Part shown: positions 10,917-22,400 of the stretch, piece by piece | How positions within the stretch are numbered: position 1 is the stretch's first letter | How the letters are laid out: each line of letters begins with the position of its first letter | Source: Trichosphaerium sp. ATCC 40318 | Taxonomy: Eukaryota > Discosea > Flabellinia > Trichosidae | Length of the DNA stretch: 64,000 nt | Assembly: GCA_038496445.1 (NCBI GenBank) | Contig: JALMLS010000420.1 | Span: 186,001-250,000, forward strand | Direction: 5' to 3' | Notes under the pieces: generated by a model | Database searches by the model: none | Told to the model about the DNA's origin: nothing | The model's input: only the letters and a program-made list of their open reading frames with translations | Program-made: the position numbers and the translations under genes

Positions 10917-13206
10917 ATGCGTGCGCCTGTGCGCTTCTGCTTATTGATGGCTTTGGTATATTGCGTTCTATCAACAAAAGGTATGCGCCCATGTAATACC
11001 CTTTTTAAGCAAATTTGCTAAGAGGGAAATAGAAGTACTAACATCTCAGTATTGCGTTGATACCTCAACGAACAGTGATGACGACAATCCACTTGGATCT
11101 TCCGAATATATTTACACCCAACGTGGTGACGGCGATATTAGGGCAGAGAGAAACGCTCTCATCTTCTTCCAGATATTCGAAAGAGAAGGTAAGGGAATAT
11201 TAGCAATACACAACTTTAATACACCAATTAAGAATTTAAAAACCACTCCTTTAGCAATATAACCACGCTAAATCTCTCTTACCCAAAGGTGGTATAATAC
11301 CGGACAACGCCACTATAGATAATGCAACGCTAGTAATGCACTTGAACCACAAACCAGACCCAGACGCTTCACTATGGAAAGTAAAGAAAGAATGGGATGA
11401 AATGACAACCTATGATTCGTTTGGTGGTATGTATCACGTGATATCTCGTTGACATTAATATTCAAAGGGACACCGCTGTTAAGAAGCCAATTTGTATCTC
11501 CTGGCATACCACTAGCGAGTCCAGACGACCTCCAACTAGTGGTAGATATTACAACATTTGTACAAGACTGGGCAAACGGCACTATAGTGAACAGAGGCAT
11601 GATTTTTGTCCAAGGCACTGGTCTGTTTTCAAGAGATTGGAAATTCCTAAGGTATAACCGCTTTTGTACACAACACACCCATATATGGCGTCTTTTGCTG
11701 CCTGTAAGCACTTGAAGGCTAAACAGACGAAGTGTCTCGCTAAAATATGCTCAAATGGTACAGGAAACTAAAGTTTGTTTAGCTGTGATTCTAGTAATGA
11801 TAATCAGCGCCCTTATTTGGCGATTGAATACACAGAAGCAGTACCTCTTACAAATCAACCTACCGTCTCTCCTACAACACTACCGCCCGTACCACCTTCT
11901 TTTGACTGTTTTTATTACCGCACTGCAGGCACGTGACTGAAGAATTCTCGTTAACTAATAGAAAGCATAGACTTTGATTCCGGCTCGCAATACCAAGGCC
12001 CATTGTCTGCCTTCAGTAACGTGTGTGTTCGTTGCGTTTCTGATACAGAAATACCAGGAGGATACATGGTAGATCCATCTTCAATAACGATGAACGAGAT
12101 ACCTGTGCTTTCAGTACAAACAATCGAAAACTCTGATTCAGAAAAAGGTGAGTTTCAAAAATAGCTCTTCCTTTTTGGCTGTCATTGACAACAAATGGTG
12201 ATCTTCAATAACACGTTTACTAGATACCCTCAAGTCTTGTTTTATTGTGCCAAAGATCGAATTGGTTCCAAAGAGAACGGAAGCGAAGCTTAGGTTAAGG
12301 TTGGTTTTTGTTGAGGAAAGTTGAATTGTTTCTTAATTAAAACTGTTAGGTATATGCCAAACAATGATACTTTGGAAAAAACAATAGAATATAGCCCATC
12401 TCTACCTTCAGTACTTGGTACTCAAACGATTACAATGAAGAAAAAAACTAACAAAAAGAAAAACTTAGATTGTCAAGTTTTTCGATGTGAAAACGGAAGT
12501 ACAGTCATAGAGGGAGACTTGGTCGTTACTACGCCATTCCATACTACAGTTGATATAATTATTGCAGGAAATTTTACGGTATCTTCAGCAGGTATGTTGG
12601 GTTTTTATACGACAACAAAACCTAACATTAATTTTTAAGGAAATTGGTCTTTGCTTGTTGGCACAAAAGTTTCTGTCATGGGATGTGCTGAAATATCTGG
12701 AACTCTTCAAGTGAATATAGATCAAAACACATCACCTGATGGCACTTATACTTTAGTAAGTGGTGATTGCATAGAGGTAAATGGGACTACATAAAACTAA
12801 TTCTCAGCCTAACCTGTTTTCTTTTAGAGCAATGTTGACAACTTTGTATTGAACGTAAAAAATCAGGTATGCTCTTTATGTCGCACAGGTATTATTCTAA
12901 CATCAATAGGATCCTTGTATTAAACGGTCAGCTTCTCAGAATAGAACTCCAAGGACTCTAAGTGCTGTGATTACAAGTACTGATACTTGCGGGAATGAAG
13001 ATAATGACATCTTTGTTTGGCTTATTCCAACTGTTGTTGTTGCTGCTATCATTGCTATTCTTGTTGCAACGCTCGGAGGATACTATGGAAGGTACTATAC
13101 GCAAAGAAAACTTAAAAAAAAACAGACTCTGCCTGGAATAACTAGTTTATTTTTTGTTTCTGGAAGTACCGGCGTCATTTTTAAATTGAGTACTTCATCC
13201 AAATGA
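10917..13206 (+). CDS. Type I membrane protein with DNRLRE-like ectodomain
   Basis: A secretory leader opens the gene (MRAPVRFCLLMALVYCVLS, ATG at 10917). The following exons form a DNRLRE/CBM96-like beta-sandwich: SSEYIYTQRGDGDIRAER, NALIFFQIF, ATIDNATLVMHLNHKPD, WDEMTTYDSFGG, DLQLVVDITTFVQDWANGT and GMIFVQGTGLFSRDW, then RPYLAIEYTEA. A Thr/Pro linker follows (LTNQPTVSPTTLPPVPP), then a Cys-containing region, and a single transmembrane span (WLIPTVVVAAIIAILVAT) with a basic cytosolic tail (RKLKKKQ). The stop is TGA at 13204-13206. The DNRLRE family is mostly bacterial and polysaccharide-associated. The joining of exons near 11701-11811 is uncertain. The intron at 11929-11961 must be GC-AG (donor AG|GCACGTGA) to stay in frame. 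A CACGTG site with symmetric flanks (CGTCACGTGACG) lies about 45 bp upstream of the ATG. Confidence 0.7.
11929..11961 (+). other. GC-AG intron, 33 nt
   Basis: The donor is CAG|GCACGTGACT and the acceptor is AATAG. It joins YYRTA to ESIDFDSGSQYQGP in frame. The only GT donor nearby (CAC|GTGACT) leaves the wrong phase. Confidence 0.6.
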
Positions 13207-13583
13207 TTGTGATGGAGCCCACTTCAAAAGTGTCATTACTATATATTTATCGACAGTGTTTCCATACTTTCGCACCTTCCTTTTCTGGAGTCAAAATTCA
13301 TCCTGTTGTTACTCTTTTTACTATAGTGATAGTTACTTACTTAAACAAATAGAAAATGGTATCACGCTAGAGCAATATCAAAAGTTGAGATGGCTTTTCA
13401 ATCGCAGAATCCATCAATGACATAAAAAAGTTGATCGAGAAGAAATTAACTTGTAATTTTTATAAATAGTTTTCCAAATGCAGCAAGGCCTTTTTAAGTT
13501 TGCGGATTTCAAGAATGGGAAATAAATACAATAGCTCATACAGCATTAGCGCGCATCACGGAAAAAACAACAAATAAGGACGA
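13207..13583. other. Intergenic, convergent gene ends
   Basis: AT-rich spacer between the ends of the DNRLRE gene (+) and the small gene at 13584 (-). No supported feature. Confidence 0.45.
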
Positions 13584-13937
13584 TCATAAACTGAAAGATT
13601 CAGTCAGCACCGAAATCCAACAATTCCTTTTCTGATCTTCTAATATTCGGAGGTTATACTTACTTACACTTGCTAGTATGCCCACCATCGAACTATATGA
13701 CTCCAATACGCTAATACTGATGCCTAGGTAAGTAATGAGATGCGTTAACTGGGCTGCAGCTAATTCTTTAGCGATCTTCGGTTTGAATCCATTTGGTCCT
13801 CTAAAACTAATTAACAGCGCCATGTGGAACAAATTGGCTGAATATCTTGTGTTGCAAACCAAAATCATCCATATTTCTATCTCTTCGAGCACCCTCCAAT
13901 AACCTGGAGGTGGAACGCTTTTCCTAATCCTACTCAT
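13584..13937 (-). CDS. Hypothetical protein, about 117 aa
   Basis: Open frame from ATG 13937 (MSRIRKSVPPPGYWRVLEEI) to 13584. A GTAAGTAAG stretch near 13660 followed by TATTAG 28 nt later could be a very short intron, which would change the last 25 residues. The middle is moderately hydrophobic (FHMALLISF, THLITYLGISISVLESYSSM). The first 20 residues faintly recall the BUD31/G10 N-terminus, but the rest does not match. Function unknown. Confidence 0.35.
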   Translation of the reverse strand: MSRIRKSVPPPGYWRVLEEIEIWMILVCNTRYSANLFHMALLISFRGPNGFKPKIAKELAAAQLTHLITYLGISISVLESYSSMVGILASVSKYNLRILEDQKRNCWISVLTESFSL

Positions 13938-14233
13938 GCAGCTGAAGTAGCATACGTGTTCAACTAGAACGTAATTCTGGATAACCAGTTTGAAAACAAC
14001 AACGAGAAGAAATTATCTAAGAACATGATAAAGTACAGTCAAAGTTCCACAAGAACGGTGTATCATCTCGATATAACGAACCAGAGGTTTGGAACAACTG
14101 TGATTTTACGGCAGGTTGGAACTGTATTTTAAACAAGTGTTTAATAAAATACCTCTTCACTACGAATTTACAGTCGCATACAACCGAACAACACAAGGTA
14201 TTTATTGAATACCTTTGTTTTGTTGTGGAGCAT

Positions 14234-15090
14234 CTACTTCCTGTTGTTACTCTTTTTTCTGTTTGCACTTGCACTGAGCTTGTTACTCTTGTTGTTCGGC
14301 TTACGTCCTCTGTACTTCTTATTTGATTTAAAGTACTTTCTATTAGCCTGCTTATACTTTGGGTGACGCCCCATCCATTGTTCTGACTGTTCTTTAGTTG
14401 CACCAAGGAGTTGAATCATAAAAGAAGAATCCATGAACGCTCCAAGATGGAACATCTTTCCTTATCTGAAGAAAAACGGGGCGATGTATTGATCACGTGT
14501 TGCGTGCTTCTTAACAAGCTTTTCTAGCCGAACCAAGTTTTCATACAGATCTTCTTTTTCAACATGTTGTTTAAACATTGCAACTCTTCCAATGTTCAGC
14601 ATCGTGTCATAATCGGAAATCAAAAACCCTTGTTTGTCAACAAGATCTGGTACTTTTGACAATAGGCGACACTGTTTTAATACACACTCAGAATCGTATC
14701 TCTTCTGACACTCAGCATATACTTCAGGATTGGAGGAAACTTGAAAAAAATGAGAATACATCAAGTAGAGCGTTCGTCTTTGGTAGTCAGTTTTTTCAAG
14801 TTTAAAAATTGGTCATGTGACGTTTTCTACGGACTACGGCGTAGCTTCCAACGATTTATATGATGAGATGCTTCCTCAAATCAACATTTGTGAGGTACGT
14901 ACCGCCAAAGTGTTCTACTGGTACAAAGCACTTCAAGTGAAACGCTTTGCTTCTCATATAGATAGGTAAGTTCCATGTAAACCAGCAGTCATCGCCATCA
15001 GGTATCTTGTTTAGTAGCTTTGTAATCATCTCTTCTACTACATCGGATGGTATCTGGTCGATAGTAGTAATACTCTTGTTTACTAACCAT
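14234..15090 (-). CDS. Hypothetical protein with basic Lys/Asn tail
   Basis: Reconstructed from three exons. The first begins ATG|gttagt near 15090, then IPSDVVEEMITKLLNKIPDG, WFTWNLPIYMRSKAFHLKC and FVPVEHFGG. A GTACGTAC donor joins it to SSNPEVYAECQKRYDSEC, then VDKQGFLISDYDTMLNIG and LVRLEKLVKKHAT. A 36-nt intron starting inside CACGTG (CAC|GTGATC) leads to RKMFHLGAFMDSSFMIQLLG and a C-terminal run rich in Lys, Asn and Arg (KQANRKYFKSNKKYRG). The basic tail suggests nucleic-acid binding or nuclear/nucleolar location; this is inference. I recognise no family. The reading GTYLTNVDLRKHL continuing past the first donor is an alternative. Confidence 0.45.
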
Positions 15091-15813
15091 TATAGTAGTG
15101 AGTACTTAGGCTTGATTTTAATTTATTACACGTACAAACATTCCATATAAACGCTGGTCTTTGTTGTCTGTCTTTTTTCACTGCCTTACAAATATACACC
15201 GCCTCACTCATGTATGAAATACTGTTTTGTTACTATTCTATTTTACAAAAGCTCTCAGAGAGCTGACTTAAATATTCACAAACAACTCTCCCTTAATCAC
15301 TTATTAACCTTACCCAAATTTTAGTTGCTTCCATGATTCTGGCTCTGATTCTCTTATGTAATGGTTCTCATACGCAATGGTATCAGAACATTTTTGGAGT
15401 GGATTTTTACTTCAAATAAAGTTTGAATTGCAAACAACGTTCATACGAGAGCATGTCATTGATAACGCCAAAACGTCCCGCTAGCTAACGTCTTCCAGTA
15501 TTTCGAAACGAATCTACAAAATAGACCAAAAGGTTGATCCACAGCGGAAGTTCTGATCTACTGCTACAACTTTTTTCAAAGCATACTTAGTACAACAATT
15601 GCTTTTGCTTCAGAAACGCCGCTTGTGTTAGGGTCGTTGAGCGACATTCTCATTGTTTGACCGGGTATCAAGGAGCACCATTGTTAGCTTAAAACGGGAA
15701 TTTACATTATTCTACGCTCTTAACCCGAAAGCACTGTATCAAAAGGGTAAACCTTTCAACAAATTCTCATCGTTGACAGGTAGTGCCACTGCTTATAAAT
15801 GTAAACTACAACA
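15091..15813. other. Intergenic
   Basis: No coding frame of convincing quality on either strand. It would hold the promoter of the minus-strand gene ending at 14234. Confidence 0.4.
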
Positions 15814-15999
15814 ATGGAAGTGACATCACCAAATGAAGAAGGATATGAAGAAGAAGCACCCTCTGAACATGAGGCCAATTTTTTGAAACAAATCCATTTT
15901 GCTAATGCTACAGTTTTTGTAGGATTCCAGGGATACATTATTCGTTATTCTCGCTTTCCTATTTTTGATCATAGTAATCTTATAGAGAAAAATACGTAG
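15814..15999 (+). CDS. Possible short protein or first exon
   Basis: A 61-codon frame starting ATG 15814 (MEVTSPNEEGYEEEAPSEHE), acidic at first and then hydrophobic (NATVFVGFQGYIIRY). It could be a small gene, or a first exon ending at a donor near the GTAGGATT stretch. There is no homology I can name. Confidence 0.25.
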   Translation: MEVTSPNEEGYEEEAPSEHEANFLKQIHFANATVFVGFQGYIIRYSRFPIFDHSNLIEKNT

Positions 16000-16440
16000 T
16001 TGCATAATACAGTAAAGGAGCTTAGTGAAGAAATTAGGTGAACAATAAAAGTCAAAAAACTATCGAAATAAAACATGGAGCTAGTTTACTATTAGCTAAC
16101 CAAATATCACAAGAAACCCTCTCAGATAAGGCTTGGAATAATTACCCCTAAACGCAGAGTACATTCGTGTGATTTTATATTTTCAAAACAAAGGAGCAAG
16201 CACACAACACTGTGCTGCTTGAATTTTTCAAAAAACGTGATACTTTTTCTTTTCTGTCGATAAATATTTATTCTTAATATTTTTTTACATTTTGACAGCA
16301 TTTTGTGGGGTAGTAGAGTGTTAAAAAAAATATAATCTGGTTTTGTAGTGTTTGTGAAGGTGGTTTTTGTTTTTTGGGTTTTTTTTTTGATGTTTTTGGT
16401 GATTTGACGAAGTCGAAAGATTCGTTCTTTTCGCTTTTTT
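16000..16440. other. Intergenic, 3' side of myosin gene
   Basis: Low-complexity T- and G/T-rich DNA (around 16330-16440) downstream of the myosin stop codon. No gene seen. Confidence 0.45.
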
Positions 16441-19400
16441 TTACTTTTTAGAAGAACTAAACCATCCCGAAAATATAGAAGTAGACTTTGCGCGTTCACG
16501 CTTAGACCACCTCCTTGCCAATTGAATAAAATTGTCCAAAATCTCACGTGGAAACTTCTCACCCATAACATCATTTTCAGTGACATTATGTAAAGATGAA
16601 GCATCTAGCGAGAACTCTGTTGCATTAGGCAACATTAAAGGTACTGTAGCATCATAATCAGGATGCTTTGTCATGGCAGCAATAGCAGACACTACAAAAA
16701 CATATCAGTAAAAGGTAATCAAACAACAACAAAAAAAAAATCTTACTTGAAATTGGCTCGTCATCAAGGTTTGTGTTGTACAGCGTGCACAGCTTTTTCA
16801 TTTGAGATAATGATATATCAGGGCACACATTTTGACGTGTTGAATGGTCATTAGCAATAGGATGAGGTGCAAGTAACACGTTGATTAACTGGCGTGTCTC
16901 TTTAAAGGCTTCTTTAAATGGTGCAACCCATTGATCACCCACTATACAACAATAAGCACAAAGCCAAGAATTTGTTTAAATAGTACGTACCATGCTTGAG
17001 ATTTGGCAAGATTGTGAGTTCAACGTCCATCTTAAGCTCAAGACCTTTAGTGTGAGAACACAAGTCCTTTCTAAAGATAAAAAAAGTCAGTAAACAAAAT
17101 CCGAAAATAAACATACAAAAAAAAGTACGCACCTCAAGATGATAGCATTGAATATCTGTACATTAAGGAAACGGAACACGTATTTAAAAAATTGTTCAGC
17201 AAGAGGTTGATGAACATTATGTTGTTGAAAGCTCATTAAATAGAATCGTAGAAGATTAATAATTGCACCAACCTAACAAAATTAAAGTTAATAAACAGGT
17301 TACTTAAATTTATAAAAACAATTCGCAAGGCGCGTACCGAAGGGCTTCGTGGTGATGTTGGACTTGTTGGATCCTCTACAGAATCTCTAAGCTCTACGAG
17401 CTTGAGAACATGTGCTTTTAGGCGCACTAATAGACCACGGAGGAGCATTCCGTAAATCTTTACACAAACGTTTTCCATCTCGTCCCTGAACTTAAGACCG
17501 CGATCCTTTAATGCGTTCTTGGTGTGTACAGACCCAGGTAGTTCGACTGGGTACTTCTCAATATCCTTTAAGATAAAAGACACATTTTGACTAGCACCAG
17601 CGCCTAGAAAAGGAAGGTATGAGCAAGGAACATAAAATAAAGGTTTATAACAACTTAAGTACGTACGAAGCTTCTGCCTGGCCATGTGGTATAATGCTGT
17701 AGATGTGGACAACCAATAGATAAGCAAGTGATTATCAGATCCATTATTCTAATTGGTACACAGGTAAGAAGGTGATATAATTATAGCAGGTTTTAAGAGT
17801 AAGTTAGACGTACCAAAATGAAAGAATTGATTGCTTTAGGAATATGTTGAAGAAGAATATGTTCATTGTCTTCTTCGAATACACTCCATTTTGCAAGACA
17901 TCTCCAAACGACAAACGCAGGAGCAGGTAATGTGTTTGTAAATGCAGAAGAATTGAACTCACCTTCAAAGAAAAAAAGTCAACATCGAAGTTTTACATGC
18001 GTTTTGGTTGAAAAAAAAAGTACCTGTCTTGTTTCTTATCCTGTTTGTCTTGAACAAGACCTCTAATAGGAGTTTATCCGCTTGCGGTTGTGTCTCGGCC
18101 ATAAAACGAAGAGTATTCGCAACAGTCTCCTACAAAACAAATGTCAGACTTCCCAGTAAGAGTAACAAAATGTCTAAAAAAAAACGCACCTCTGCAGTAC
18201 CAAGCAATTCATCAATATCGAGTTGTTGCTTTGGTTTCTCTTTGAGCTTGTTCTTAAGACTTAGGATCTCTTTTTCAAGAACTTCACGCATAGCTTGTTC
18301 AGCATTGATGGTATCTTTCAACGTAGCGTTCTCAGACATTGTTTTTCTGGCATGTACAACCTTACGGTACAACGCCTTGTTCTTCGCTCTGAGCTCTGTA
18401 ATGAGACCTTGAAGGTGCTCTGCTTCGCGGTCATTCTTAGCACTTGTTCCGTTCTGCTCAACAGCAGTAGGTTCTTTTATACTCTCAACCTTATCAGTTG
18501 ATTGGTTGTTGTCCTCTACTGGTGTAACTGCTGTCCAGTTATCAGTCAACTCCTTCAACTTCTCATCTTCGTTACTCTTGTTGGCTGTTGTATTCTTCCT
18601 AGGCGACTTGGAAGATGACTTTAAGTTCCTCTTTGATGGGGATCTAGACGTTCCAAGTGGGTTCTTACTATCATCTCCAAACAACATACTACCAAAAACC
18701 GTAAGCAAGCAAACAACAACTGCATCACACTTACCGAGAAAGACTGAAGCCTCCTTTAGAATTGCCCTTTTGGTCCTCAGGAACAGGAGCAACAGGTTCT
18801 GTTGGTGCCTTCTGATAAAAGAGTTAGTCTATTAAAGAGAGAATAAAAGGTTTAAGAGAACGTACTGGTGTAGGTTTCTTGCTGTTTGATGAACGCCTTG
18901 CTCTTCGAGCGTTTTCGCGTTTAGCCTTCTTGTAAGCCTTTGTAACAGTTCTAACCTTAGCAGCAAGTCTTCTGTTATCCTCCAAGAGCTCTGCTCTACT
19001 CTTGTTAGCTTGAACAGCAGTCTCTGGTCCTTCACGGAGAGCAACATGTTCAGCTAATGCTCTATTGGCAGTAATCATCTCAGCCTCACTTCTAGCAAGC
19101 TCAGCACGTTCACTGCGCCTCTCTAATATTTCATTTTGTTGCTTCAATTCTGCAATAGCTAGCTCCAAGTCTAGAACCTTTTGTTTTCCTCCATCTTGAA
19201 GAGGATCACTCTCAATCTGAGCATTAAGAATACCAATCTTTGTTTCAGCCAAAGCAAGCTTCTCTTTGGCATACGTCAAGGCTTCCTCGGACACTTTAAG
19301 CTTTGCAACATTCTCCTCGGCTTCCTTGAGAAACTCTGGGTCGACCTTTGTTGTCGTTTCATCCTCGGGCTGTCTTTGGCTATCATCGTTCACCTGAGGC

Positions 19401-22400
19401 AAAAAACCAAGTTAGTGAAATGATTGCAACCAAACTAACAGCCACCCAGGTTGCGTACAAATACGACGCTACATCAAACTCCAACATTTGGCTTACAAGC
19501 TCACTATAAAGCCAAATGTCGGCGTCATCGCCGGTTTCTGTAGCAGTACTAACCTTAGTATCATTTTCAACATCCGAACTATCGTCTTCAGTCCTATCAG
19601 TGTTTGTGCCTGCTTCAGAGGTTGCAGCAGCCATGACCTTTTGTTGTTCGATCAAATCGGCCATTTTCACTTTAAGCTCGGCGCTCTCGTCCGAAATCTC
19701 AGCATTCTTTTCTTTCTGCTCTTCGTACTTAGTCTTCCAAGTGTTAATCTCGGCTTGATCTAATGCACTTCGAACAGGCTCTTCACCGTCTTCACCGGCT
19801 GCAGCTTGTTGTTCTGTAATTGTCTTAAGCTCTTCATACCGTGTTTGCCACATGCCGAGCTCTTCTTGTTTATCAGCTAGAGCCCTTGTATTTGACTCAG
19901 TACGTTCTTCATCAGAGGCAAGGAGAGCTTCATATTTAGTTCTCCATTCTTCAACTTGTTCTTGTGTTATAACAGGTTTTTCATCAGAAGACACAACACT
20001 ATCCTCAGGGGCAATGTTGGTTGATGTATTACTTTCTGTGAGCGCTTTGAGTTCTTCATACTTGCTCTTCCACATACTGGCTTCTTCATCATTGGATGTA
20101 ACGCTGGCAACAGGTGTTGTTGCTTCAGTTGAAACTAGTTTTTCACTAGCAGCATCTAATTGTGTCTTTGTTTCTTCATATTTGGTCTTCCATACCTCAA
20201 CTTCAGCGAGCGCAATTGCTGTAGCTGGAGCTGTGGTTTCACCATCTTTGCCATCTTCTGTGGCAGCTTTCTCTGTGATCTCTTTGAGTTCGTTGAAACG
20301 AGCTTCCCACAACTCAGCGTCTTCGGTTGCTTTAGTGAGCGCTTCATTGGCTTTATCAAGCTCTTCTTTACTGATACCTTCAGCAACACCGGATGATTCT
20401 GGTACTGATGGTTGTTCTACACTCGCTGCATTATCAGCAGAGCCTGCAGGGACCATTGTTTTTTGTTGTTCAATCAAATCGGCCATTTTCACTTTAAGTT
20501 CAGCACTCTCGTCCGAAATCTCGGCATTCTTTTCCTTCTGTTCTTCGAACTTAGTCTTCCATACCTCTACCTCTGCAAGTGCAATAGCTGTAGCTGGTGC
20601 TGTTGTTTCACCGTCTTCACCATCTTCTGTGGCAGCTTTCTCTGTGATCTCTTTGAGTTCGTTGAAACGTGCTTCCCACAATTCACCATCTTCTGTTGCT
20701 TTGGCGAGCGCTTCATTGGCTTTATCGAGCTCTGCTTTACTTATGCCTTCGACAGCAGGCTCGACAGGGGATGCTTCTGGTGCTGGTTTTTCACTAGCAG
20801 CATCTAATTGTGTCTTTGTTTCTTCATATTTGGTCTTCCATACTTCAACTTCAGCGAGCGCAATTGCTGTAGCTGGGGCTGTTGTTTCACCATCTTCACC
20901 ATCTTCTGTGGCAGCATTCTCTGTGATCTCTTTGAGTTCGTTGAAACGAGCTTCCCATAACTCAGCGTCTTCGGTTGCTTTAGTGAGCGCTTCATTGGCT
21001 TTATCAAGCTCTTCTTTATCGATGCCTTCAGCAACAGGAGCTTCTGTGACATCCCCAGCGCTTTCTTCTCTATCAGGTTTTGCATCAAGACCAGCTTGAG
21101 CATTCTTGAGTTGTTCATTGAGGGTCTCAAGTTGTGTTTGTGCTTCCTCATACTTTTGCTTCCACTCTTCAGACGCAGAATCTTCTGGCTCTGCTGTAGG
21201 TTCAGGTGTTTCTAAAGCTGCAGCTTCTAATGCTTCTTTTGTGGCAGCCAGTTCCTCATTAAGAGCTTTAAGTTCAGCATTGGCTTCTTGACCAGCTGCA
21301 AGTTCTGCATTGAGTGTCTCAAGTTGAGAAGTGCTCTCATCGCATTTCTTCTTCCATTCTTCAATCTCTTCAGCATGAGCCTTTTCCAAGGCTTCAGCGG
21401 CAGATTGGTCTTCGGATTCGAGCTTAAGAGCTTCGTACTTTTCCTTCCACTCACCGCCAGCACTTTCCTAAGAGAAGTATAAGTCACAAAAAAGTAATTT
21501 CGGTTCAAATAGTCAGCTAACCTGTTCAGACTTCAATGTGTCGCGTTCGGCTTCCAAAGAGGTAACACGATCTCTCAACGTAGCAATACGTTTTTCCATT
21601 TCTTTCTTTTGTTCAACAACATTTGAGAGTTGTCGAGACTCTATTTTGAGTTGCTTCAATACACCTCTGTAAAAAAAATTAAAGCGTTAGTTATTTGCCA
21701 CCAGCTAAATAGGTAGGCAACGTACTTTGCTTTTTTACCTCTCCATCGAGTTTGTGCAACAATAGCACCTCTGCGAAGGTGTTGGTGGTATGTGGCACCA
21801 TTGTAACAGCGAATGTATTTTTGTATAATAGTAGCATAATGGTTACGTCGCATCAAATCAAATTTAGCCATTTCATTGGCCCTACGTAACACTAAAAATA
21901 ACTGTCAGCAACCAAAATTACACAAACACAAACAAGTAACAGCTGCAATTCTAATTGAAAAAAAAGATAGGCGTTAGGCTAACAAAATGCAAATACGTAC
22001 ATGTTTGTGAGCTGACTACATTGTGATGAGAATCATCAAAGTCAACAGCACAAGCGTATCCTCGAATATACTTTTGCAAAACAGTTGCATGGTACTGCTC
22101 ACGTACAATCTGTACATAGTTACGAGAACAAATCATACGTCCGACTAAGTAACAAAAGTTAATACTTGCTTTCGCGATAAAAAAACTATTCAAGACATAC
22201 GCGATTGTATCTTGATAGCAGCAGTGCGCATCCTCAAAAACCGCTTGCGGTGATAGTGTGTCTTATAATAACGTTGTATAGTGCCTGCAGCAGTTGCCAT
22301 GCGTTGTGTACGGCGATCTTCTAAAGAACCGAGCAATCCACTCTTTAAAAAGAGCTTAGTCTTACCATATCTGGCTTTCTCAGCTTCTAGGGTAGAATAA

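Noticed and set aside
13584-13937. BUD31/G10 homolog suggested by the first 20 residues
   Set aside because: The rest lacks the BUD31 WxIFRIHHQ and Cys-rich C-terminus.
19852-21099. 415-codon Ser-rich frame on the plus strand opposite the myosin rod
   Set aside because: It is the antisense of a Glu/Ala/Lys-rich repeat with few stops possible; it has no domain and follows the myosin repeats exactly.
19383-21389. Two separate genes, one ending in a membrane span and one starting at 19402
   Set aside because: The downstream part has no ATG until far inside; the frame joins cleanly across the 19394-19496 intron, so one gene is preferred.
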